This document shows, in pieces, positions 17,875 to 25,857 of a stretch of DNA of 64,000 nt. Below the pieces are notes generated by a model. It was not told the DNA's origin. It made no database searches and saw only the letters and a list, made by a program, of their open reading frames with translations. The first letter of the stretch is position 1; the number at the start of each line of letters is the position of its first letter. Location: positions 5,208,001 through 5,272,000 of the forward strand of contig NZ_VFOW01000001.1 of NCBI RefSeq assembly GCF_006716355.1, given 5' to 3'. The translations under genes and the position numbers were made by a program. This stretch comes from Stackebrandtia endophytica. Its GTDB lineage: Bacteria > Actinomycetota > Actinomycetes > Mycobacteriales > Micromonosporaceae.

Positions 17875-18855
17875 ATGACGCAACCGTCCCCCTCCGAGGC
17901 GGCAGGTGCCGCCTTGACCGGTGGCGTCCTGGGGCGCATCTCCCGGTTGGACGGTGCCTTTTCCGAGGCGCTGTCACGGGTGGCCGCTCAGGTCATCGAC
18001 GATCCCGGCCTCACCGCCAGGTCCACCATTGTGGAGCTTGCGGAGCGCAGTGGTACGTCGCCGGCGACGGTGACCCGGTTCTGCCGCAGTCTCGGCTTCG
18101 ACGGTTATGCGGCTCTGCGAGTCGCCATCGCCACCGAAACCGGGCGTGCGGAGGCGCAGATCGGGTGGCAGACCGACATCGGCCGTCCCATCCGTCCGGA
18201 CGATCCGCTGGACCGGGTCTTGGGGCGGGTGTTGTCGGCGGAGCTGTCGGCTCTGCAGGACACCGCTCACCAGTTGGACGTGGCCGCGGTGGCGCGAGTC
18301 GCCGAGGCCGTGGTGCGGGCGTCTCGCGTCGATCTATACGGCGTAGGCGGTTCCGGCCTCGTCGTCGGGGACCTCCACATGAGTCTGCACCGCATCGGGA
18401 TTCCGGCGTGGGTGTGGAACGAGGTTCACGGTGGGCTGGCCAGTGCCGCCCTGCTGGGCGAGGGCGACGTGGCAGTCGGATTCTCGCATTCGGGCGGCAC
18501 CGTCGAGACCGTCGAGATGCTGGCGGAGGCGGCCAGTTGCGGAGCGTTGGCGGTGGCGGTGACCAGTTTCCCCTCCTCGCCGATCACCGAGGTCGCCGAT
18601 GTCGTGCTGACATCGGCGACGCAAGCGAACAATTCGCAGGCCGACGTCATGGCGGCGCGCCATTCGCAGATGCTGGTGGCCGAGTTGCTGTACCTGGCGG
18701 CGGCACAGCGGACGTTTCCTCGAACGGTGAGCTCGTTCGCGACGACGGCCAAAGCCGTCGCAGGTCATCGCAGGTTGGGTCCACAACGGATTGACGCAGG
18801 GTCGGTTGTTGAACTCGGGTTACCACGGTTAGGGTGTGGCGACCATCATGAATAA
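17875..18855 (+). CDS. RpiR/MurR-family sugar-phosphate responsive regulator
   Basis: A 326-aa regulator. Residues about 15-95 form the RpiR-type helix-turn-helix (TARSTIVELAERSGTSPATVTRFCRSLGFDGYAALRVAIATE). Residues about 140-290 form a SIS domain that binds phosphosugars (VDLYGVGGSGLVVGDLHMSLHRIGIPAWV ... DVAVGFSHSGGTVETVEMLAEAASCGALAVAVTSFPSSPI). ATG 17875 is chosen because the protein then starts MTQPSPSEAAG; upstream in-frame sequence is low in family resemblance. It lies 32 nt before the SIS enzyme gene, so both are probably one transcript and the regulator likely senses GlcNAc-6-P, MurNAc-6-P or similar. Confidence 0.88.
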   Translation: MTQPSPSEAAGAALTGGVLGRISRLDGAFSEALSRVAAQVIDDPGLTARSTIVELAERSGTSPATVTRFCRSLGFDGYAALRVAIATETGRAEAQIGWQTDIGRPIRPDDPLDRVLGRVLSAELSALQDTAHQLDVAAVARVAEAVVRASRVDLYGVGGSGLVVGDLHMSLHRIGIPAWVWNEVHGGLASAALLGEGDVAVGFSHSGGTVETVEMLAEAASCGALAVAVTSFPSSPITEVADVVLTSATQANNSQADVMAARHSQMLVAELLYLAAAQRTFPRTVSSFATTAKAVAGHRRLGPQRIDAGSVVELGLPRLGCGDHHE

Positions 18856-18887
18856 ACAAGAGGCACCAGAAAGGTACATAAGCGCAC

Positions 18888-19640
18888 ATGAACGTATCGG
18901 CTGACAACTACGTCGTCGCGTTGCGCGGCGTACTGGACAAGGTGACCGAGACCCAGACCGCCGCCGTGGCACAGGCCGCGGACATGATCGCGGCGTCGCT
19001 GTCGCGCGGCGGGATACTCCAGGCGTTCGGTACCGGGCATTCCGAGGCGCTGACCATGGAGTTGGCCGGACGAGCGGGCGGGTTGGTACCCACCAACCGG
19101 ATCGCACTGCGCGATCTGGTTCTTCGGGGCGGCGAATCCGCCGACCTGTTGACCAGCGACAAACTCGAACGTGATCCCGAGATCGCACGGAAGCTGTTCG
19201 CACTATGCGACGCCGATCCACGCGACGTCTTCGTGATCGCGTCGCAGTCGGGAATCAACGGGTCGATCGTGGAGTTCGCCGCGGCCGTCAAGGACGCCGG
19301 TCACGACCTCATCGCCATCACCTCACGTCAGCACTCCGAGCAGACCCCGTCCCGGCACCCGTCGGGACGGCGACTGTTGGATTTCGCCGACGTCGTACTG
19401 GACAACTGCACGCCCTATGGAGACTCACTGTTGTCGTTGCCCTCGGGCGGGTCGGTCGGTGCCGCCTCATCGATCAGCTCCGCACTGTTGGCGCAACTGG
19501 TCGTCGCCGAAGTCGTGCGACGGCAGATAGACGCGGGAGAGGTCCCACCCGTGTACCTCTCGGCGAACGTCCCCGGCGGGGACGAGCACAACCATGCACT
19601 TGAAGCGCGCTATGCCGGTCGAATCCGGCGCGGCGCGTAG
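18888..19640 (+). CDS. SIS-domain phosphosugar enzyme (UPF0309-like)
   Basis: A 250-aa single-SIS-domain protein: GGILQAFGTGHSEALTMELAGRAGGLVPTN, DVFVIASQSGINGSIVEFAAAVKDAGHDLIAITSRQHSEQTPSRHPSGRRLLDFADVVLDNCTPYGD. It resembles the UPF0309/SCO4393 group of Streptomyces SIS proteins, one member of which has been linked to GlcNAc-6-phosphate metabolism; I state that from memory. Isomerase, etherase or dehydratase activity are all possible. Gene position between an RpiR regulator and ngcE supports an amino-sugar-phosphate substrate. The ribosome site AGAAAGG lies about 13 nt upstream. Confidence 0.8.
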   Translation: MNVSADNYVVALRGVLDKVTETQTAAVAQAADMIAASLSRGGILQAFGTGHSEALTMELAGRAGGLVPTNRIALRDLVLRGGESADLLTSDKLERDPEIARKLFALCDADPRDVFVIASQSGINGSIVEFAAAVKDAGHDLIAITSRQHSEQTPSRHPSGRRLLDFADVVLDNCTPYGDSLLSLPSGGSVGAASSISSALLAQLVVAEVVRRQIDAGEVPPVYLSANVPGGDEHNHALEARYAGRIRRGA

Positions 19641-19671
19641 ACCAGGTCCTTGTCAAAGGAGACTCACCACC

Positions 19672-21081
19672 ATGTCAAACCCCGATACCAGCGACCTCAG
19701 TCGCCGGCGCCTGTTGCAGGGCACGGCGCTCGGTGTTGCTGCCGTCCCCGCCGCGGGATTCCTCGCGGCGTGTGCGACCTCCGGCGGCGACGCCGACTCC
19801 GAGGACGTCACCAACAGCGGTGACGCCGAGAACCCGTTCGGCGTCGACCCGGCCGCGCCCCTTGACGTCGTCATCTTCGACGGTGGTTTCGGTGACAAGT
19901 ACGCCACCGAGGGCCACCAGGTCATGTACAACGAGAAGTTCCCCGACGCGGAGATCATCCACGCCACCGAGGAGGACATCGCCGCCACGCAGCAGCCTCG
20001 GTTCGCCGACGGTGACCCGCCGGACGTGCTGGACGACTCCGGCGCCGGCAAGATCGCCATCGACGCGCTGGTCAACGACGGTCTGTTGGCCGAGCTGACC
20101 CCGTTGCTGGAGGCTCCCTCCATTGACGACCCCAACCTGACGGTCCAGGAGACCCTGGTTGACGGCGTCCTGAAGCCGGGTATCTACAACGGCAAGGTCT
20201 ACGCGCTCAACTACGCCATGGGCGGCTGGGCGATCTGGTACGACGGCAAGCTGTTCGAGGACCAGGGCTGGACCGCTCCCACCACGTGGGACGAGATGAT
20301 GGCGCTGTGCGCCGAGATCAAGAAGGCGGGCATCGCGCCCTGGACCTACGCCGGACAGCACCCCTACTACCTGTGGGACTCGCTGTACACGCTGGCCGCT
20401 CGCCACGGTGGCCGTGACGTGTCGGTCGCGATCGACAACCTGGAGCCGAAGGCCTGGGAGCACGAATCGGTGAAGTTGGCCGCCGAGGCCCTGTACTCGT
20501 TGCAGGACAAGGGATACGTCCTCAAGGGCACCCCCGGCATCAACCACATCGACTCGCAGACCAAGTTCAACAACCGTGAGGCGGCCTTCCTGCCGTGCGG
20601 TAGCTGGCTGGCCAATGAGCAGATCGACGTGGCGCCCGACGACTTCGTCTACAGCGCCATCGGCATCCCGCCGTTGGAGGGCTCGGTTCAGCCGGAGCTG
20701 GTCTGGTCCAGTGGTGAGGAACCGTTCGTGGTTCCCGAGCACGCCAAGAACAAGCCCGGTGCCTACGAGTACCTGCGGATCATGTTGTCGAAGGAGGGCT
20801 CGAAGATCTTCGCCGAGAAGGCGCAGTCTCCGACCATCCTGAAGGACCAGGAGATCACCAACCCGCCGGCCGCCGCGCTGGCTTCGCTGGTGACCACCGC
20901 CGAGAACGCCTACCGGCCGCAGCTGGCCGACTGGTACATCGACTTCAAGGAGCAGGCCGAGCCCGCTCTGGCCGAGTTGATGGCCGGAAAGATCACCCCC
21001 GACGAGTTCATCGGTGTCGCCCAGAAGGCCGCCGACAGCGTCGCCAAGAGCGACGTCGAGAAGTTCACCCAGGAGTACTAG
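19672..21081 (+). CDS. ngcE: GlcNAc/chitobiose ABC transporter substrate-binding lipoprotein
   Basis: A 469-aa extracellular solute-binding protein (SBP_bac_1) of the Streptomyces NgcE type. The N-terminus SRRRLLQGTALGVAAVPAAGFLAACATSG combines a twin-arginine motif with a lipobox (LAAC), so it is probably Tat-exported and lipid-anchored. ENPFGVDPAAPLDVVIFDGGFGDKYATEGHQVMYNEKFPDAE is typical for NgcE. ATG 19672 has AAGGAG 10 nt upstream (19656-19661). ngcF and ngcG follow; no ATPase gene is present, consistent with a shared MsiK-type ATPase elsewhere. Ligand (GlcNAc, diacetylchitobiose) is inferred from family and the kinase/SIS neighbours. Confidence 0.9.
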   Translation: MSNPDTSDLSRRRLLQGTALGVAAVPAAGFLAACATSGGDADSEDVTNSGDAENPFGVDPAAPLDVVIFDGGFGDKYATEGHQVMYNEKFPDAEIIHATEEDIAATQQPRFADGDPPDVLDDSGAGKIAIDALVNDGLLAELTPLLEAPSIDDPNLTVQETLVDGVLKPGIYNGKVYALNYAMGGWAIWYDGKLFEDQGWTAPTTWDEMMALCAEIKKAGIAPWTYAGQHPYYLWDSLYTLAARHGGRDVSVAIDNLEPKAWEHESVKLAAEALYSLQDKGYVLKGTPGINHIDSQTKFNNREAAFLPCGSWLANEQIDVAPDDFVYSAIGIPPLEGSVQPELVWSSGEEPFVVPEHAKNKPGAYEYLRIMLSKEGSKIFAEKAQSPTILKDQEITNPPAAALASLVTTAENAYRPQLADWYIDFKEQAEPALAELMAGKITPDEFIGVAQKAADSVAKSDVEKFTQEY

Positions 21082-21087
21082 GAGTTC

Positions 21088-21123
21088 GCGCCCCGGGGTC
21101 GTCCGTCGACGACCCCGGGGCGC
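21088..21123 (+). terminator. Strong hairpin between ngcE and ngcF
   Basis: A perfect 16-bp inverted repeat (arms 21088-21103 and 21108-21123, loop CGTC) begins 6 nt after the ngcE stop but inside the ngcEFG unit. There is no T-run. It is likely a partial terminator or an mRNA 3'-end stabiliser giving more binding protein than permease, a common arrangement in ABC importer operons. Confidence 0.75.
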
Positions 21124-21202
21124 ACCCTCCCCTAAGGACAATGGCGTCGGTTGGGGAGGATCGACGACATTGAGCTGTCACGAGCAGAGGGCACGGCGTT
21201 CG

Positions 21203-22129
21203 ATGAAACACGGCAAGGGCTTGTTTGTCGCCTCTTTCCTGGTGCTGCCCGTGGGGTTGTACCTGTGGCTGGTGATTATGCCCTTCATACAGGCGTTCCA
21301 GATTTCACTGACCGACTGGAGCGGTTACACGACCGGCTTCAACTACATCGGTTTCGACAACTTCATCAACATGTGGGACGACCCCAAACAGTGGGTCATC
21401 CCCGGTTTCACGCACACCGGGATCATCCTGCTGGTGCTGCCGGTCATCGTGATCGCGATGGCGTTGTTCTTCGCGTTCATGCTCAATGTGGGTGGGCGTA
21501 GCCAGGGCGGCGTCAGCGGTGTGCGGGGAGCGGGCTTCTACAAGATCGTCTACTTCTTCCCGCAGGTGCTGGCCACCGCGATCATCGCGATCGTGTGGGC
21601 GCAGATCTACAAACCGCCGACCACCGGCGGCCTGCTGGCCTCGGCGCTTGAGGCGGTCGGTCTTCCCTATCCGGAGAACGGGTTCATGGGCAGCACCAGT
21701 CTGGTGCTTCCCGGCATCATCGCGGTGATGGTGTGGAGTAGCGTCGGTTTCTACCTGGTGTACTTCTCATCCGCGATGGCCGCCATTCCGCAGGACATTT
21801 ACGAAGCGGCCCGCATCGACGGTGCCAGCCGGACCAAGACATTCTTCCAGATCACCCTGCCGCTGCTGTGGGAGTCGGTGCAGACCGCCTGGATCTACCT
21901 GGGAATCATCGCTCTGGACGGTTTCGTCCTGGTGTTCATGATGACGCCCAGCCAGGGCGGACCCAACCACTCCAGCGAGGTCATCGGCGGCGCCATCTAC
22001 AAGTTCGCGTTCGGCAGCGGAAACGACGCGGGTATGGCCTCGGCCATCGGTGTCGTGTTGTTCCTGGCGGTGCTCATCCTGACCGTGGTGTCGCTGCGCG
22101 TCACCCGTCGCGAACGTATCGAGTTCTGA
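21203..22129 (+). CDS. ngcF: GlcNAc/chitobiose ABC transporter permease NgcF
   Basis: A 308-aa MalF-type permease. ATG 21203 gives MKHGKGLFVASFLVLPVGLYLWLVIMPFIQAFQISLTDWSGY, which matches the usual NgcF N-terminus (M-K/R-H-G-K); an alternative in-frame TTG at 21170 has a better ribosome site (GGGGAGGA, 21153-21160, 9 nt away) and would add 11 residues. About six transmembrane helices follow, and the EAA loop reads YEAARIDGASRTKTFFQITLPLLWESV. It pairs with NgcG. The gene begins about 80 nt after the inter-gene hairpin. Confidence 0.88.
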   Translation: MKHGKGLFVASFLVLPVGLYLWLVIMPFIQAFQISLTDWSGYTTGFNYIGFDNFINMWDDPKQWVIPGFTHTGIILLVLPVIVIAMALFFAFMLNVGGRSQGGVSGVRGAGFYKIVYFFPQVLATAIIAIVWAQIYKPPTTGGLLASALEAVGLPYPENGFMGSTSLVLPGIIAVMVWSSVGFYLVYFSSAMAAIPQDIYEAARIDGASRTKTFFQITLPLLWESVQTAWIYLGIIALDGFVLVFMMTPSQGGPNHSSEVIGGAIYKFAFGSGNDAGMASAIGVVLFLAVLILTVVSLRVTRRERIEF

Positions 22130-22142
22130 GGAGGATCGGAAA

Positions 22143-23042
22143 ATGACGACCGCACAACTGCCTCCGAAGACCGAGAAGGCAACCCCGAGCCGCAAACCGG
22201 CCGACGACCAGGAGTCCGGCAAGGTCCTCAACGTCTTCTCCCACGGATTCCTGATCCTGTGGGCGGCGATGGTGATCCTGCCGGTGGTCTGGGTCATGAT
22301 CAACTCGTTCCGGGCCAGCGGCGACATCAAGTCCGACCCGTTCGGTATTCCGCTGGAGGCTCACTGGGAGAACTTCGCGGGTGCCTGGGTCGAAGCGAAC
22401 CTGGGGCAGTACTTCCTCAACACCGTCATCGTCCTGCTGATGTCGGTCACCGGCACCATGTTGCTGGGGGCGATGGCTGCCTACGTGTTGGCCCGTTACG
22501 ACTTCCCGGGCAACCGGTTCTTTTTCATGATGTTCGTCGCCGGGATGATGTTCCCGGTGTTCCTGGCGTTGTTCCCGCTGTACAAGACGATGGACAACGT
22601 CGGGCTGAAGGACACCCATGTCGGGTTGGCGATCGTCTACATCGCCTACTCGTTGCCGTTCACGGTGTTCTTCCTGACCGCGTTCTTCCGATCCCTTCCC
22701 AACGGGGTCGCCGAAGCGGCCATGATCGACGGCGCCGGCCACTACCGGCTGTTCTGGCAGGTCATGCTGCCCATGGCCAAGCCCGGCCTGATCTCCATCA
22801 CGATCTTCAACGTCATCGGGCAGTGGAACCAGTTCCTGTTGCCACTGGTGTTGATGAACCGGAACAAGGACGGCCAGGTGCTGTCTGTCGGATTGGCGAG
22901 TCTGACTTCGGAGGCCGGTAAACAGGTCGACACCGGTGTGCTGTTCGCCGGTATGGCCCTGGCGATGCTGCCGGTGTTGATCGCCTACATTCTGTTCCAG
23001 CGCCAGATCCAGGCCGGTATGACCGCCGGGGCGTTGAAGTAG
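22143..23042 (+). CDS. ngcG: GlcNAc/chitobiose ABC transporter permease NgcG
   Basis: A 299-aa MalG-type permease with a hydrophilic N-terminal tail (about 30 residues) and six predicted helices beginning FLILWAAMVILPVVWVMINSF. The EAA motif is VAEAAMIDGAGHYRLFWQVMLPMAKPGLISI. The ATG follows a strong GAGGAGGA ribosome site and lies 13 nt after ngcF. It completes the membrane pore of the importer. A 14-bp hairpin follows the stop. Confidence 0.9.
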   Translation: MTTAQLPPKTEKATPSRKPADDQESGKVLNVFSHGFLILWAAMVILPVVWVMINSFRASGDIKSDPFGIPLEAHWENFAGAWVEANLGQYFLNTVIVLLMSVTGTMLLGAMAAYVLARYDFPGNRFFFMMFVAGMMFPVFLALFPLYKTMDNVGLKDTHVGLAIVYIAYSLPFTVFFLTAFFRSLPNGVAEAAMIDGAGHYRLFWQVMLPMAKPGLISITIFNVIGQWNQFLLPLVLMNRNKDGQVLSVGLASLTSEAGKQVDTGVLFAGMALAMLPVLIAYILFQRQIQAGMTAGALK

Positions 23043-23056
23043 TCGTTGACCGTGAC

Positions 23057-23091
23057 GGCGCCCACCCGCGAGACGACCGCGGGTGGGCGCC
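23057..23091 (+). terminator. Terminator after ngcG
   Basis: Perfect 14-bp stem (23057-23070 with 23078-23091) and a 7-nt loop, 14 nt after the ngcG stop. It probably ends the ngcEFG transcript and separates it from the second binding-protein gene downstream. Confidence 0.8.
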
Positions 23092-23237
23092 GGATCGACG
23101 GGCGGGCCGATGTATGAAAATGAGTCCATACGGGGCCTTCGACGAATTACCCGTTTTGGCCGGTCCATGAGGTCGTATAGGGTCTCAACGGAATCGGATT
23201 GAAGAGCTCTCACCCCCTCTGATGGAGCGCGCCGCTA

Positions 23238-24650
23238 ATGAATGACATCCTTCCCTCGTCCGTGAGGACCCCGCTGGGTCGTCGAAACCTGCTGAAAGCC
23301 GGTTCCCTGGCGGGCTTGGGCATCGGTGCGACGTCGCTGTTGAGCGCTTGTAGCGACGCGGCGGCCCAAGAAGAAGCCAACCTCTACAAGCGTGGCCCGA
23401 TCAAGCTGGATCTGGACAACGCCGAGAACCCGTTCGGAGTCGACGGTGCGGTGCCGCTGGACGTCACGATCTTCAAGGGCGGCTACTCGGACGAGTACGC
23501 CACCGAGGGACACCAGGTTCTCTACCGCAACAAGTTCCCCGAGGCCGAGATCATCCACGTCGGCACTGAGCAGATCAGCGAGGTTGTCCGACCCCGGTTC
23601 CGCAGCTACTCGCCACCCGACATCCTGATGAACGCCGGTGGTGAGCGCATGGAGATGGACCAGCTGGTACGCGACGGCGAACTCACCGACCTCAGCGTGT
23701 TGTTGCAGGCGCCCAGCGTCGACGACCCCGGCATCACCGTCGGCGAGACGCTGCGTGAGGGCGTGGTCGAGGCCGGTCAGGTCGGATCCGGTAAGGAGGT
23801 CTGGGGTCTGCCGTACGACTTCGCCGGATACGGCGTCTGGTACTCCCAGACGCTGTTCCAACAGAACGGCTGGACGGTACCGACCACTTGGACCGAATTC
23901 ATGGCGCTGTGCGCCGAGATCAAGTCGAGCGGAATGGCCCCGTGGACCTACCAGGGCAAGTTTCCCTATTACATGCTCGACCCGATCATCACCCTCGCGG
24001 TCCGTCACGGTGGCCGTGACGTCATGACCAGGTTCGAGGAGGACTGGGGAAGCGGCGCTTGGAGCGACGACTCGGTGGAGATGGCGGTCGAGTCGTGGGC
24101 GGAGTTCGTCTCGGCCGGGTACGTCCTGGAGGGAACCTCCTCCATGACCCACCTGGATGCCCAGGACGCCTGGCTTCAGGGCGAGGCCGCCTTCATCCCG
24201 TGCGGCAGCTGGCTGGAGAACGAGGAGAAGGACGACGTTCCGGCGGATTTCGAGATGGGCTTCCTGCCCATTCCCGCGCTGGAGGGCAGCGCGGCCCCGG
24301 ACCTGGTGCAGGGCACCCCGGGTGAGCACTACGTGGTTCCCAAGTACGCCAACAACCCGGCCGGAGCGCTGGAGTACCTGCGGATCATGTTGTCGGCGGC
24401 CGGAACCACCGCGTGGGCCAACCACACCTCGTCGCTCAACGTCGTCCGAGGTGTCAGTTTCGAAACCGACCGCCCGGGTGTGTCGGCGTTGCGCCCCTAC
24501 CTGGAGGACGACAAGAACCTCTACAAGAACACCATGGAGGTCGAGCACGGCACCTTCGTCCAACAGACGCTGTTCCCCGAGATCAACGCACTGATGCGCG
24601 GAGACCGGACGGCCTCCCAGTTCCTCAGCAACGTCAAGCGCGCACTGTGA
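23238..24650 (+). CDS. Orphan NgcE-like substrate-binding lipoprotein
   Basis: A 470-aa paralogue of the upstream NgcE: both share the ENPFGVDxAxPLDVxIFxGGxxDxYATEGHQVxYxxKFPxAEIIH block and the GSWLxNE and EYLRIMLS segments. The N-terminus GRRNLLKAGSLAGLGIGATSLLSACSD has a twin-arginine motif and a lipobox (LSAC). It has no permease or ATPase beside it, lies 195 nt behind the ngcG terminator, and is followed by its own hairpin. It could feed the NgcFG permease with a second ligand or act as a sensor. Divergence is substantial, so this is not a recent duplication. Confidence 0.85.
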   Translation: MNDILPSSVRTPLGRRNLLKAGSLAGLGIGATSLLSACSDAAAQEEANLYKRGPIKLDLDNAENPFGVDGAVPLDVTIFKGGYSDEYATEGHQVLYRNKFPEAEIIHVGTEQISEVVRPRFRSYSPPDILMNAGGERMEMDQLVRDGELTDLSVLLQAPSVDDPGITVGETLREGVVEAGQVGSGKEVWGLPYDFAGYGVWYSQTLFQQNGWTVPTTWTEFMALCAEIKSSGMAPWTYQGKFPYYMLDPIITLAVRHGGRDVMTRFEEDWGSGAWSDDSVEMAVESWAEFVSAGYVLEGTSSMTHLDAQDAWLQGEAAFIPCGSWLENEEKDDVPADFEMGFLPIPALEGSAAPDLVQGTPGEHYVVPKYANNPAGALEYLRIMLSAAGTTAWANHTSSLNVVRGVSFETDRPGVSALRPYLEDDKNLYKNTMEVEHGTFVQQTLFPEINALMRGDRTASQFLSNVKRAL

Positions 24651-24657
24651 CGGTGGT

Positions 24658-24686
24658 CGGTGAGCGCCCACTTCGGGCACTCACCG
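24658..24686. terminator. Bidirectional terminator after the orphan binding protein
   Basis: Inverted repeat CGGTGAG-c-GCCC (24658-24669) with GGGC-a-CTCACCG (24675-24686), one internal mismatch, loop ACTTC. It lies between convergent genes, 7 nt after one stop and 4 nt from the other. Confidence 0.75.
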
Positions 24687-24690
24687 GTCC

Positions 24691-25797
24691 TCAGGCGCCC
24701 AACAGTTCCGCGGCGTCGGCGAGCGTCACCGTCGTGAAATCCGATTCACACGGTGGCCCCTCGGTGTAGTCCAACCGACCGTTGTCCAGGTCGATGATCG
24801 CGGTGAACGCGGTGTGGATGCGCATGTGTTCGGCGGTTTCGGGGTCGGGATGACGGCAGACGGCCTTGATCTGTCCCTCATGGTCACACAGTGATGCCTG
24901 AATGTCCTCGGCGGACAGCGTCTCCGGTTCATTGAGCAGCTTCTCCAGCCGTTCGTGACGGTGGAACGTCGTGACCGGTTTGGTCCGCCAGGTCTGGGTG
25001 ACCCCGAGAACCTCCGGATCCAGGAAGTGGTTGGCGTGCACCAGGACCCGGTCGGGCTGCGCCTCGATGCGGCGGGCACCGACTGGGGACGACTCGACGT
25101 CGACGATCCCCTCGCGGCTGCCGATGAGGAAGTTCGCCGAGCACGACGGGGTGCCGACGCTGGCGTGCCCCACCGCCTCGGTGAGACTGCGGGACGCGAG
25201 GATCATGCTGGTCCGCAGATGGAACGGCAGTCCACCTCGGCTCCAGTCGTCGATGTCGCTGCTGAGGCCGTTGACGCACAACCCGATTCCGGCACTGTTG
25301 ACGCCGATCTTGACTCCGGCGATACCGGCCTCGGTGTAGGCGAGAGTGGTCAGCCCGTCGTCCTCCCAGGTCAACAGGCCGCCACGCACCCGATCGAACC
25401 AGTCCCAATTCTGGCCGATGCGCTGAGTGTCATCGCTGCTCAAGGAGCGGAGCGCTCCGAAGCCGGTGCATTCGGTCGTCGGGGTGCCGGCGGCACTCCA
25501 CGCACTGTAGAGCAGTTCGAACCGGGCGTTGAGCATCACGATGTCGCTGAGGGTCTGGCGACTGCCCTCGGCGATTCCGGTCATGGTGGTCACGTAATCG
25601 GGGGAGAAGCGTCGGAAGACGTCGTGGTAGAAGTCCACTCGTCGGGTCAGGTCGTCGTCGCTGATGCCGGCATCGCGACGCATCCGAGTGTTGTACAGGT
25701 CGACGTTCTCCGCGATGCGCTCACTGAGAGCCTCACCGTGTCGTCGGCCGCGTTCGAGAGGGGAACCGGACAGCGGAACCAATGGGAGATCAGACAT
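24691..25797 (-). CDS. C45-family acyltransferase/peptidase-like protein
   Basis: A 368-aa protein of the N-terminal-nucleophile C45 family (isopenicillin-N acyltransferase-like). The predicted nucleophile is Cys110 in TPTTECTGFGAL, close to Cys103 of the fungal acyltransferase; it is followed by the family block QRIGQNWDWFDR and later GVKIGVNSAGIGLCVNGL. Family members self-cleave just before the Cys and then act as amidases or acyltransferases; actinobacterial substrates are mostly unknown. ATG 25797 gives MSDLPLVPLSGSPLERGRRHGEAL, the standard start of the domain. No signal peptide, so cytoplasmic. Neighbours give no direct clue. Confidence 0.8.
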   Translation of the reverse strand: MSDLPLVPLSGSPLERGRRHGEALSERIAENVDLYNTRMRRDAGISDDDLTRRVDFYHDVFRRFSPDYVTTMTGIAEGSRQTLSDIVMLNARFELLYSAWSAAGTPTTECTGFGALRSLSSDDTQRIGQNWDWFDRVRGGLLTWEDDGLTTLAYTEAGIAGVKIGVNSAGIGLCVNGLSSDIDDWSRGGLPFHLRTSMILASRSLTEAVGHASVGTPSCSANFLIGSREGIVDVESSPVGARRIEAQPDRVLVHANHFLDPEVLGVTQTWRTKPVTTFHRHERLEKLLNEPETLSAEDIQASLCDHEGQIKAVCRHPDPETAEHMRIHTAFTAIIDLDNGRLDYTEGPPCESDFTTVTLADAAELLGA

Positions 25798-25857
25798 GCA
25801 GCCCAGCCTGCCACGTTCCCTCGAATCCAACCACCCGAAAACGCTCGACCGCCCTGC

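Noticed and set aside
19641-19660. GACC-A-GGTC element before ngcE as a DasR dre site
   Set aside because: It lacks the TGGTCTAGACCA-like core and spacing; similarity is too weak.
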